A stretch of DNA of 64,000 bases from NCBI RefSeq assembly GCF_003573695.1, contig NC_039362.1, positions 197,365,625-197,429,624 on the forward strand, read 5' to 3'. Every line of letters begins with the position of its first letter. Positions within the stretch are counted from its first letter, which is position 1. The notes under the pieces were generated by a model that worked only from the letters and a program-made list of their open reading frames with translations, ran no database searches and was not told the origin of the DNA. The translations under genes and the position numbers were made by a program. The stretch is from Papaver somniferum. Its lineage: Eukaryota; Streptophyta; Magnoliopsida; Ranunculales; Papaveraceae. Positions 54,668 to 64,000 of the stretch are shown here, in pieces.

Positions 54668-55448
54668 TCAATATTTTGTTTGAATGAGTTGGGCTATAGT
54701 TGTTTGGCGGTTTACGGAGATCGGAATGCCTTGGAATGTGTTATGTGAAGTGGATAATCTGGTGAGTAGGAGGTTCCACGCATCAGTAGCGATCGGACAA
54801 TGAATAAGGATGTGTAATGTTGTTTCAGGAACTGACTTGCATTGGGGACAAATGTTTGAGTTGGTAAGGTGAATTTGGTTAAGGATTTTAAGGGTTGGTA
54901 GCCCCTCGTTAAGTGTTTTCCACAAGAAAACCTGTACTTTTGGTGGACATGGTAGTGTCCAAAGGTAGTTGGATGGCGGTAGTGGTTGGTGTTGCAACAG
55001 ATCTGAAGTGTCTGTTAGACATTTGTATCCTGAATCCGTAGTGTATTTCCTTGATTTTGTGAGAGGCCAAGTTATTTTATCTGGTAGGTTCTCTTGTAGG
55101 AGGTGAAGGTTGACGATTGTTTGTATTATGGTTGGGGGAAGGATATTCAGTTTGTCATGGTTCCAAGATCTGGTTGAAGGGTCAATGATATCGGCAAATG
55201 ATTGTATGGGGTAGCATTGAGAGGTCGATGTTGTTTTCGATATGAAGGATCCAATTTGCTTGTATCGGGGTACTTGAGCCGTTTCCTATTTGGTGGAAGA
55301 TGTGTTTTTTAAAGGTGGGTATGAGGGAAACCAGTTGTCTCCATTGGGGGTTAATGGAAGAGGGGGGAGGGGGTATTTTGAAGAATGGGTTGTTGCTTAA
55401 GGTATTTATCGTTGTACAACAAGGCCACCACCGAGTTTGGTTTCTCAT
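54668..55448 (-). pseudogene. LINE-2 zf-RVT region
   Basis: 54997-54668 reads LWTLPCPPKVQVFLWKTLNE and CPQCKSVPETTLHILIHCPI, the zinc-binding zf-RVT domain with C-x2-C and H...HC. 55448-55182 is the preceding linker. Frame breaks separate the pieces. Confidence 0.85.
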
Positions 55449-57037
55449 GGATGTTCCAAATTCTCTTCATGAGGAGAGCCTTGTTATGCTCTTTGCTGCT
55501 GCGAATTCCCAAACCTCCTTTGGATTTAGGTTGGATGAGCTTGTCAAATCCTATTGGGTGTAGCTTCCTTACGGTTGAGTCGTGTCCCCGGAAGAAACTT
55601 CTTGTGATGCGATCCATTTTGTTGTGGATATGTGCTGGGAGCATCTGTGTTTGCATGATATGGTTGGTTGTAGGTGTAAGTGAATGTTTTATGAGCACCA
55701 GTCTTCCAACCTGTGTCAGGCATTTGGTCATCCATCATTTTGCCTTGCGAGCAAGTCGCTGAAATAGGGATGCAAAAATATGTTGTGATATTCTTCCTTG
55801 CTTAAATTGCAATCCTAGGTAGGTTTGTGGGATTGTGGTTGTTGGCATGCCAAAAATTTGTTGGAGATCGTCTATTTGTTGTGGATCAAGCTTCGGGTGG
55901 TGAATTATCATTGATTTTGAAGTGTTGATATGTTGACCTGCTGAGGTGCTATAAGTGTGGAGCAGTCTCTTAAGATGATATGTGCCTTCTGTTGTTGCTT
56001 TATAGGTTATTATAAAGTCATCCGCATACATGAGATGTAGGATTAGGGGAGCTCTTTGTGAAATGCGGAGCCCTTCTATCTTTTTTTTGCATCTCTAAAT
56101 TTCCTAAGTTTGTTGACAAGATTTCCGCGCAGATGATAAAGATATAAGAAGAGAGGGGGTCCCCCTGCCTTATCCCTCTAGTGGGGGTGATGTATCCGTG
56201 CGGTGTTCCGTTGATGTTGATTGAGTAGGTCACTGTGGAGATGCAGAGCCTGATGTAATCCACAAAGATTTGTGGAAATCCTAACATGGTGAAAGCACGT
56301 TTGATAAATCCCCAGTCAAGTGAATCATAAGCTTTTTGTATATCAAGCTTGAGCGCTATTTTCGGATCCTTGGTTCGACTTGAAGATTTGATGTAGTGGA
56401 AAAGCTCGTCGGCGATTGCTATGTTATCGTGGATTGATCTTTGGGGAACGAAAGCACTTTGATAGGGGCTAATTAGGAAAGGAAGGATAGGTCTTATGCG
56501 ATTGACTAGTAACTTGGAAATAATTTTGTACGAGACATTGCATAGTCCTATCGGTCTATATTGCGATGGTTTAGAAGGATGTTCCACTTTTGGGATTAGG
56601 GTGAGGTTAGTGTGGTTCATAAGTGGGTGGATTTGAAGCGAGTTGAAGAAACTTCGTACCATTTCAGTAATTTGCGGTGGGGTTGTCTCCCAGAATACTT
56701 TGAAAAATCTGCTAGTATAGTCGTCCGGTCCTGGGGCGCGCTCAGAGCCAATAGAGAAAAGTGCATGCTTGATCTCCTCGGGGGTTACCTCCATAGTGAG
56801 GAGAGAACATTGTTGGGGAGTTAGCCTTGGAGTGATGTCTTGGAACAATGTTTCATCGATCGTCGTGCTTGGTGTCGTATATTGATCCGTGAAATGATCC
56901 AGCATAAGATTGATGATAGCATTTTTATCTTGGATCCAATTATTTTGTTGGTCCTGGAGTTGTTGAATGTTGTTACAACTTCGATGAATAGTTGATTTAG
57001 TGTGAAAGAAAGTTGTGTTGCGATCTCCCGTTTGCAA
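55351..57037 (-). pseudogene. LINE-2 reverse transcriptase
   Basis: 57037-56018 (339 codons open) covers fingers and palm: QTGDRNTTFFH, RAPGPDDYTSRFFKVFW, LTLIPKV, YRPIGLCNVSYKIISK, ALKLDIQKAYDSLDWGFIK and RGIRQGDPLSSYIF. After a frame change the catalytic box is MYADDFIITYKA (56031), then GLQFKQGRIS and SKGGLGIRSSKEHNKALL. YADD has both catalytic aspartates. It is the longest open stretch of the element. Confidence 0.9.
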
Positions 57038-58063
57038 TCATTGTATTCTGGATCTTTGTTGCCAGTAGGTTGCATGACAGTCCAACAAGGTGAGATGATC
57101 TATACGGAGTTGTTTTTCTACAAGAAGCCAATGGTCCATAGTTGGTCCCGTTTGCGTAGCACATTGATGTTGCGCCTGCTTGATTTTGGTTGTTGATTGC
57201 TTGATAAGAGTGGGTAGATGGCCGAAATTAATTTTACTCCATTCCATCATGGTTTCGCTGGTTGAGATTAGTTTCAGTTGGAGGTTTAAGTGGGGGTCTG
57301 AATCATGTAATCTGCCCCAAGCAGCGTTTACTACTTGATGTAATTGGGGTGAGACAACCACAAATGTTCAAATTTGTAGTTCTTGCTTCCTTGCCAGTCC
57401 AGAGCCTTTGTTTGTAGTAGAATCGGCGCATGATATGAAGCAATTCGTGGTAGATGCGTAATTGCCGCATGTGGGTTGGCAGTTCTCCATTGCTGATTGG
57501 ATATTGCTCTATCTAGGCGTTCCTGGATATTATCCTGGCCTTGCTGGTTGTTTGTCCAAGTGTAAGGGACTCCTCGGAATCCTAAATCTAAAAAACTCAT
57601 CTGGTCGATTAGATTAGGAAAGGTTGAGTCTGAGCATAAGTGATTTGTCTGCCGCCCTTCTTTTCCGATTGATCCATGACTTCATTGAAGTCGCCGATTA
57701 GAATCCATGGCGTGGTTGTGGTAGGGAATATATTTGGGAAGTCTTCGGATATGTGCATATCCAACGTTGGCCCGGTGCAGAGGGGGCGATGATGGAATGT
57801 ATATAGCTTTGTGATTTATGGAGGATTCGTACATTTACATCATTATTCCACATGAGGCAGAGTCCGCCTCTCCTACCTATTTTAGGGACAGAACAATGAT
57901 TATGGAATTGTAGAGTTTGAGCGATGTGCAGGATTTGGTTATCGTTGGCTAAAGTTTCGGATATGAATAGGATGATGGGTTTATACGTTGTAATTAGTCC
58001 TTTCAAGTGTTGCGTAGCTGGCGGCTGATTAATGCCTTGGCAATTCCATGCCAGGATAGACAT
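57038..58063 (-). pseudogene. LINE-2 apurinic-type endonuclease
   Basis: Begins MSILAWNCQGINQPPATQ (58063), the conserved start of L1 endonuclease (WNCxG with the catalytic Asn), then FISETLAN (catalytic Glu) and GGLCLMWNND. The C-terminal part at 57600-57331 reads RGVPYTWTNNQQGQDNIQER and LPRIASYHAPIL; this last should be SDHxPI, so the Asp before the catalytic His is Tyr. A frameshift near 57720 removes the middle. The linker to RT lies at 57361-57038. Confidence 0.85.
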
Positions 58064-60416
58064 GGCAAGGAATTGGAATCTGTCGGGAAAGGTAGATGTG
58101 TTTAGAGATATTTGTTGGTTTTGGGTGGGAAGGAGTTTTGGGTTTTAAAAATGGCTAGAAAATGGAGGATAGTTCAGTGTCTGGTGGTGAGAACGTATAA
58201 ACGTGAAACCGGTAGTGGATGTAGGTGCAGCTAAGTAAAAAGTGGTATGACTTCCTAGAACTGAGTCGTGGAAGATCTATGGAGTAACTGCAAGGCCAAT
58301 GCTGTTTGACAACGGATATTGAAGTCCATAAACAATTTTCAACTATTACACAACTATTACAATACAGATAGCAACATGAACCAAACTGAAACAGAAAAAA
58401 TAATAAAGACCTAGCTTCTTGATTAGGCCCCAAGGAAGGAATGTGGACTTCGACAACTGATGAGAACTTGAGCAATGCTTAAGCTAAGATCAAACTAAAC
58501 AATATAGAGAAAACTGTAAAAAAGAAAATAAAAAATGAGACTGATTTGTTAAGAACAAAGTAGTTTGAGAGGACTTACCTGAGGGTTAATCGGATCAGAG
58601 GAGCATGGTTTTTGGACCGAGGGTTATCATTTCAACGCATTCGAGGCGTAAAACAGAGGCGCTAAGGAGGTTACAGATAAACCATTTTTTTATTTTTTTA
58701 AAACAAAAAACTTACTGTGGACAAAGGGTTGGAAAACAAAGAACTGAAAAACAGTCACCCGAAAAGGATATGTCCAAAGGTGACAAAGATCCTGGAAAAT
58801 GAACACTAAACTCAATAAGCCTTTAAAGAAAAACTAGAGAAACAAGAAGAGATTTGTAAACTTCCTACATATAGTTAACAAAATCTACGACAATCTAAAG
58901 ATTAGAAATGTTAAACCTACATAATCACATGTAATCCAAAACATTAAATCCATTAAACCGTGCATGACCAGAAGAGCACATCAGGGAACTGAGACAAGGA
59001 TAATGTAGAGAGCAAGGGTAGAACCAGGTGACAAAGCAAGACACCGGCAGGGATTGTATAAAGATCCGAAACAAGTTTTCTACAGCAAATTTCATCACAT
59101 AACTAAAGAAACACTACCATACCTTCACAAGAAATTAGAAAACTCTTCCTAAATAATCCAATCGAATCTAGAAACTCATAGCAATCATTTTAGATACTAC
59201 TACAATTCCAACAGCAATTACATACTTCTAGAATAACCCAATTCAAAACTAAAAAATCATACCATTATGCAAAATTCAAAGGTAATTAGACAACTCTCCT
59301 TATGATAATCCATTCTTTGGAACTCATAGCACCCATTTTTGGTAGCTACCACAATTTCAACAGAAATTACACATTTTTAGATTAACCCAATTAAACTTAA
59401 AAAATCACATCATCATCCAAAATTCTATCTGCATATCATCTGCAAACCCAAAATGGAGCACTAGCAAGCAACTGATCAAACAGTTCAAGAGAACCCCCAG
59501 CTCTAGAGAAGGAAGCAAACAGAACTCCACCTAAAACAAATGGAAACACTTGAAAAGATTTTAAGACCTTAAAACAACAAAAACAATCCAAGATCAAAGG
59601 AATTAGAGAGGAAGAGAAATCCAGAAAGGAAGAGAATCCATGTTTCAAATTAAAAGTTAACCCTTTTGAAAACCCCTAAATTGCCAAACCCTAGATTAAA
59701 TCCCATGGAAGAACTACTTGAAAATTATAGAAGGAACAACATATCAAACAACACCGGAACAAGATTAAGTATTAAACTTCAAAAGGATCAGGCCTAATTA
59801 CTAAAATATCGAAGAAATTGCTATTGCGAACTAGATATGAACATTCTAAACAAGGAAAAGAGAAAGAAAAAAGGAAGAAAACCTCGCCTCTGTCGACTGC
59901 CTTACTTTCACCCACAAGCAGTCCTAAGGTTTTCTAGCCAAAGTGAGAAAAGATCGCCATTAAACCACAGAAGAGGAAGAGAGAGAGTTTAACAAACAAA
60001 AACTTATCTGAGCAGCAAATAAGGTGATGTTAAGTTGGACTTTACAAAACAACCCTAGAAGTTGTAATTCTGGAGGAAATAATGCAATAACAAAATTTTA
60101 AATTTTTTTTTCTAAAGATAAGATTTGCTCCCACAATTCATTGAAGCCCTGTAAAAAGAGATGCGTGCATACGTTTCTAAGTTCGAACAGTCCAATGAAA
60201 TTTGAAAGCATGAAACCATGGATTAAGACAACCGAAGTCTTTTGTCCTTGTGCTATATGATGTTCCGAAATGTTGTAGCCTTATAGGCTAGCTAAGGTAA
60301 CATTTCCGTTCCTACATACCTCAGGTGTAAAAAGCTAACTTTAATGACTACTTTAATAATTCCCAATCCTAGAGAAGATAAATATTAAATACCAAAAACA
60401 TTTAGAAAATTGAAAT
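58064..60416. other. AT-rich spacer with possible minus-strand transcribed sequence
   Basis: No convincing coding frame. 59880-60000 on the minus strand looks like a plant leader: a ctctctctcttcctcttctg stretch, then a donor-like gggtgaaagtaagg. It could be the start of a non-coding or poorly conserved transcript. The 106-codon ORF at 58155-58475 is not recognised. Confidence 0.3.
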
Positions 60417-60521
60417 TCAGAAAAGATGAGAACCAACAATTGATTTCCATGCAACAATGATTCCTTTGACTCCTGAGAGTGTACTATCAGACTTGTCCGA
60501 CACTGGTTCAGCAGTCTCCAT
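60417..60521 (-). other. Candidate host exon (weak)
   Basis: After an acceptor-like gttagttttag the minus strand reads METAEPVSDKSDSTLSGVKG and stops 34 codons on. Composition looks protein-like, but an alternative frame is open too, and no family is recognised. Confidence 0.2.
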
Positions 60522-61012
60522 CTAAAACTAACAATCAAAATAAGCACATACACCAACTTAGAATGAGAACTAGTTTTTTCAATCAAAACACAAAATCTAA
60601 AAAACTTGGAACTTCTACCGAAGGAATTTATGATTCCTTCTTCCGAATGAAATGTGGAGTGTAAGACTGAAACACTTTATATACTTTTGGAGGCATATAA
60701 TTTTTCTGAAATGGTAGATTACTACATCACTCACGTTTCAGAAGAATCGAAGGTTTAGGCACTTCATCCTACTAGAAACATGGAAATGGAAAGATGGAAA
60801 TGGATTAGAGAAAGTATTTTATATTATCAGCACATAACTCGACCTACTTGGTATAATGATCTATAAGGATGATTAAATGCATCATCCATTCAACATCATC
60901 CAATCTAAACATAACATTATACCAGCTAAGAGCACCAAAATTGGATGAAAGAAATTAGATCATTAAACAGATAAGAGCAAGACAAGAAATAACTCTGTGA
61001 AAGATGTCATAC

Positions 61013-61152
61013 CTGCTTCGGCTCCTCGTGCTGAGGTTATGCTTAGCCCCACCACTCCACCAAGCTTATGCTCATCTGCCACCCGATCGAGCTTACCACG
61101 GATGTAGGAGTAATCTAAGGTTGTCATCAACCCTTTGCAATACCATGGCATC
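61013..61152 (-). other. Candidate host exon
   Basis: 140 bp on the minus strand between an acceptor (ttaccaag) and a donor (gaagcag/gtatgac). One frame is open throughout: MPWYCKGLMTTLDYSYIRGK, then LDRVADEHKLGGVVGLSITS. Base composition is richer in GC than its surroundings, as expected of an exon. I do not recognise the protein, and neighbouring exons are not evident, so this may be a gene fragment. Confidence 0.35.
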
Positions 61153-61769
61153 CTTGGTAAGTACTTTGATCGTAGAATTGATGAAGTATTTTGATTAGAA
61201 ATGCACGCATATGTTTGTAAGTTCGAATAAGTTTACTTATCTTTACTCTATAAGCTTGAAGAAAACGGAAAAGAAAAATACAAACCTCCAATGAAATTTA
61301 AATGTGGACGCGCCAGACCATAGATTAACACAATCGTAATTCTTTGTCCTTGTTCTGCATGATATATTTCATTGATTTACCACAAAATAGAATCCCTATT
61401 TCAGTCTGTACATATCTTCAAACACAGAATATGCACCGCATTATCATACAAAGAGAAATAGCAGATTCAGGTAAATCACAAACTAAAACTGAAACTATAA
61501 CTGTACCAGGAAATTAAAGGAACAAATAGAAAGATTCATTTCAACCTTGGCGGAAGTAAAGCCCCATCTACGAATCAATGGAAGTACAACGAAGGAGGAA
61601 ATTATTTGATTTCTCTATTTCAAACCTGAAGCGATATCAAAGAAATAGTTTAAATTGAAGCATATAAACTACTTAAATATGGAAAAAATGTAAATTACAG
61701 AGTAAAACTAAAGTACGAAAGGCCATGGGGAGATACCGTCTGTGATCCATGGATCTTGTCAGGATTTTC
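61153..61769. other. AT-rich spacer
   Basis: Apart from the local duplicate at 61200-61355 I see nothing in it. Confidence 0.5.
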
Positions 61770-62215
61770 TTAGGAAATAATCACTGACAACCGCGGAATA
61801 ACGGATCTTGAGATATTATGATGAATAATAAGTAAACCAAGCACAAGCAACCATAATAATACGAGAAAGATAAATCAACTCACAAGACACAAGATTTATA
61901 GTGGTTCGACCAATACATACAACTTGTATATATTATCTACGTCCACTTTGAGCCGCACCAACTCAAATCCACTATGAAGAAAAACGATTACAACGTCATG
62001 TGAATCCCAGCAAACCATTGGTTACACCGCAACAATTACCCGAGACGATAACCTTGTCTCTTGTTCCTCACCAATATGCTCTCACAACGAAATCCTAGCT
62101 TTAGCCCTAAAAGCTATACAAGAAATCTCTCACCGATCTCTTAATCGTTTTCTACACAATGCACAAATTCTACAAGGCCTAACTACCTATTTATATAGGT
62201 TACAAATTTGGCCAC
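61770..62215 (-). mobile_element. Copia-type LTR fragment
   Basis: Minus strand shows a TATA-type tatataaataggta (plus 62190-62203), then later gtggacgtagata, ggtcgaaccactataaatc and ttgtgtcttgtgag, the order found in the R-U5 part of many plant copia LTRs. The part upstream of the TATA box is almost absent because the Gypsy-3 LTR abuts at 62216. No binding site follows on the left, so it is a solo LTR or a fragment. Confidence 0.55.
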
Positions 62216-63041
62216 TGATGTGATTTTCAATTGAGTTGTAGTAAAAAGATGATTCGTTCACTCAGATTTGTTGAGAATTTGTTTTAAGACTTAATAAAGA
62301 AAATACGGAAAAATATATATACACAATTTGTCACAAGATGAAGAGACGCTGAGACGCGGGATTCCACTACTTTTCATATTGTTATGGTTCAGTCATTGAC
62401 TCTAGACAATATAGCTCAAACAAAAGAAGTTGTGACTCTAGTTCTTTGCCAAAAATAGATTTCGTAAGATATTATTTGTAAGTTAAAAGCATGACACATC
62501 TAAAGTATTTAGAATTAAGCATGCGACATCTAACAAAATGACAAATAATTAACAGAAATCATAAAGCAATTTGTAGTTGCAGGAAATCCTACACTACACC
62601 CCTCATATGATTTCATTATTACTCAACTCATTTTTTAGATTTACACTCTTAATTTTATTGATCAATCTTTGAATATTCTTACAAGAAAAGATAAAGGAAT
62701 CAAGAACGACCTCTGCTCTAAACTTTCTCTCTCCTATTTACTTGTTTCTTACTCAAAAAAGATCTCTCTCTCCTTTACAACTGAACGACTATTTATAAGG
62801 AAATACATGGTGGATGACAGCTAATCTGTCCTTTATTTTCGAATATGACTTGCGACATTCTCGCAACCTTACAAATCTTAATCTCGCACGCTCTTTAATT
62901 TTCGCAGGACCATCACATCTTTCTCGTGATTTTAGCTGACGTCGTTTATTATATCATTTCTGAAATTGTTCTGCGACGCTGTTGTGTTGTGTTGTTGATA
63001 ATTTAGGTAAGATATTATTGTTACGAGATTTTGATCCTACA
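62216..63041 (-). repeat. LTR of Gypsy-3, probably its 3' LTR
   Basis: 826 bp from tgatgtgatttt to gatcctaca (minus TGTAGGATC...ATCACATCA). The minus strand has a TATA-type tataaatag (plus about 62791-62799). Its inner end (ctacaactcaattgaaaatc) and the phrase gggattccactac resemble the Gypsy-2 LTR, suggesting related families. The adjoining pyrimidine tract on the right fits a polypurine tract on the minus strand, which would put the element's interior to the right, beyond the window. No second LTR or TSD can be seen. Confidence 0.5.
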
Positions 63042-63058
63042 TCTTGCCTTTTCTCATA
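63042..63058 (-). promoter_or_regulatory. Candidate polypurine tract of Gypsy-3
   Basis: Minus strand reads atatgagaaaaggcaaga immediately before TGTAGG. The purine run fits a plus-strand primer site. Confidence 0.45.
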
Positions 63059-63240
63059 TCTTTTCTGTGAAGTAGAGAATGATGTGAGAAACGCCGCAGC
63101 TGTTCCTCTCTTCATATTCTGCATTTATCATGCGTATTCTTTCTTCCATCTGTTTCTTGACACGTCTTTTGTAACCGCTGCTTTTTAACCGCTTATATCT
63201 TCCCGTATTAATCGTGTTTATCTTTCTCGAGGAAAAATTC

Positions 63241-63252
63241 CCTCTATATATA
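63241..63252 (+). promoter_or_regulatory. TATA box of the gene at 63446
   Basis: ctctatatatattc, followed by a pyrimidine-rich leader (tttctcactctctttttc) of about 190 bases before the ATG at 63446. This is a typical plant Pol II core promoter and leader. Confidence 0.5.
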
Positions 63253-63445
63253 TTCTTTCTCACTCTCTTTTTCTTTCTTTTTATTTTCTCTGCAACTTCA
63301 TCGTTCTTCTGCAAATTCTGTTATTGCAACTTCTCTTCTTTCTTCTTCAATCTTTTTAAGTTCTTCTTCATCTTCATACTATTCCTTTTGCAGATCTTCA
63401 TCATTCGTAATTTTCTTCGAAATAATCTGTCTGCTAGTGTTTTCC

Positions 63446-63986
63446 ATGGATTCATCAAGGTTAGTTTTCTGTTTTCTTCTTTGTGGGTTTTGCTGAAATT
63501 GATCTTGTTTACTGCCTTATTTGATGTTGTTTATGTGATTCCCATACTGTTGCTATTTCAGCAAAAGCTCCTCCAACACTAAGTTTACGATTCAGAACCC
63601 TAACATTCCCAAACCGCAGCATAAAGTTGTTGCGCATAAAAGAAAGTCTGCGAATGAGAAGGTAGTAAGAAACATTATCCTTTTCTAATAACAATATTGT
63701 TGCCTCTATTTCTTATCTGGATTGTAATTCACAGGGTGATAAGGATGTCAATAAACCTCTCAAGAAATCTCGCCACCTTAAAACTGTTCAAACTTCTGTT
63801 CCATTCCACTTACTTATCTCTTATAAATCTCTTGCGACATCTTCGCAAGATAAACCCTTATCTCCAATTCGCGAAAAACCTGCCTCAAACTTCATTTCTT
63901 CAACTGATCTTTCAATGATTGAAACCCCTTTTGTTGATCCTTCTGTGAATGAAACTTCTTCTCTTCCTATTGAGAATGTTTCTTAA
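63446..63986 (+). CDS. Three-exon small basic protein, probably an antisense gene of Gypsy-3
   Basis: Exon 1 63446-63459, intron (gttagt...atttcag), exon 2 63562-63661, intron (gtagtaag...attcacag), exon 3 63735-63986. Splicing gives one open frame of 121 residues: MDSSSKSSSNTKFTIQNPN, later HKVVAHKRKSANEKGDKD and KPLKKSRHLK, then a Ser/Thr/Pro-rich end DPSVNETSSLPIENVS. The Lys/Arg stretches could be a nuclear localisation signal. No domain is recognised. It lies just inside the Gypsy-3 LTR on the opposite strand, the same layout as the antisense ORF of Gypsy-1. A host gene truncated or captured there is the alternative. Confidence 0.45.
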
Positions 63987-64000
63987 CTTTCTATCATTGC

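Larger units (their letters stand above)
53887..58063 (-). mobile_element. LINE-2, decayed L1-type retrotransposon
   Basis: Minus-strand L1 ORF2 with endonuclease, RT, zf-RVT and RNase H in order, ending with an AATAAA signal (plus 53909-53915) and a 9-base poly-A (plus 53887-53895). No ORF1 is found upstream, so it is probably 5'-truncated. About eight frame breaks interrupt it. I could not find a flanking TSD. Confidence 0.85.
60130..61370. repeat. Local direct duplication of about 150 bp
   Basis: 60160-60275 (atgcgtgcatacgtttctaa, ccaatgaaatttgaaagc, ttttgtccttgtgc) recurs at 61200-61355 (atgcacgcatatgtttgtaa, ccaatgaaatttaaatg, tttgtccttgttc). Diverged, 1.05 kb apart, function unknown. 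The two candidate exons lie between or inside these copies. Confidence 0.5.

Noticed and set aside
54089..57196. Plus-strand ORFs such as 55385-55762 and 54089-54322
   Set aside because: Shadows of LINE-2, whose domains read on the minus strand.

Overview
The window is nuclear DNA of a flowering plant, most likely a eudicot. The evidence is L1-type LINEs with a C-terminal RNase H, Ty1/copia and Ty3/gypsy polyproteins, a plant-type hAT transposase with a GT-AG intron, and AT-rich spacers. I cannot name the species. It reads as transposon-dense intergenic chromatin. I recognise no housekeeping gene; only a few short exon-like pieces and one small membrane-protein ORF could belong to the host.

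Layout, left to right. 1-1319 is the end of a copia-type LTR. 1320-8180 is an old L1 LINE (LINE-1) split by a young copia element (Copia-1, 2082-7485, TSD acatc). 8887-9300 (minus) is a small possible membrane-protein gene. 9360-13973, 41433-42756 and 45890-46050 are copies of one low-copy segment, and small and large elements have inserted into individual copies. 13974-41432 is a single 27.5 kb nested structure. The outer element is a Tat-like Ty3/gypsy element (Gypsy-1, minus strand) with 3.3 and 2.3 kb LTRs full of minisatellites. Inside its gag sits a second gypsy-like element (Gypsy-2, 22102-38850, TSD gtgat), and inside that a solo LTR (34194-36159, TSD catat). A 5.2 kb unit spanning the Gypsy-1/Gypsy-2 junction is repeated in tandem, two full copies plus one deleted copy.

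42765-45889 is an apparently intact hAT element (hAT-1) with perfect TIRs, an 8-bp TSD and an uninterrupted BED/hAT transposase carrying a short 3' intron. 46653-52815 is a decayed copia element (Copia-2) split by a solo LTR (47808-49127, TSD tccat). 53887-58063 is a decayed minus-strand L1 LINE (LINE-2). 58064-61769 is AT-rich sequence with only weak exon candidates. 61770-62215 is a copia-type LTR fragment. 62216-63041 is the LTR of a further gypsy-like element (Gypsy-3), followed by a three-exon plus-strand gene (63446-63986) that ends just inside the window.

How the parts relate. Gypsy-1 keeps gag, a degenerate protease and only the tail of integrase, so it could move only with enzymes supplied in trans. 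It carries an antisense ORF (18246-18749) between its integrase tail and 3' LTR. Gypsy-3 shows the same arrangement with a spliced gene. Together with the tandem triplication, these antisense genes are the least ordinary content of the window.
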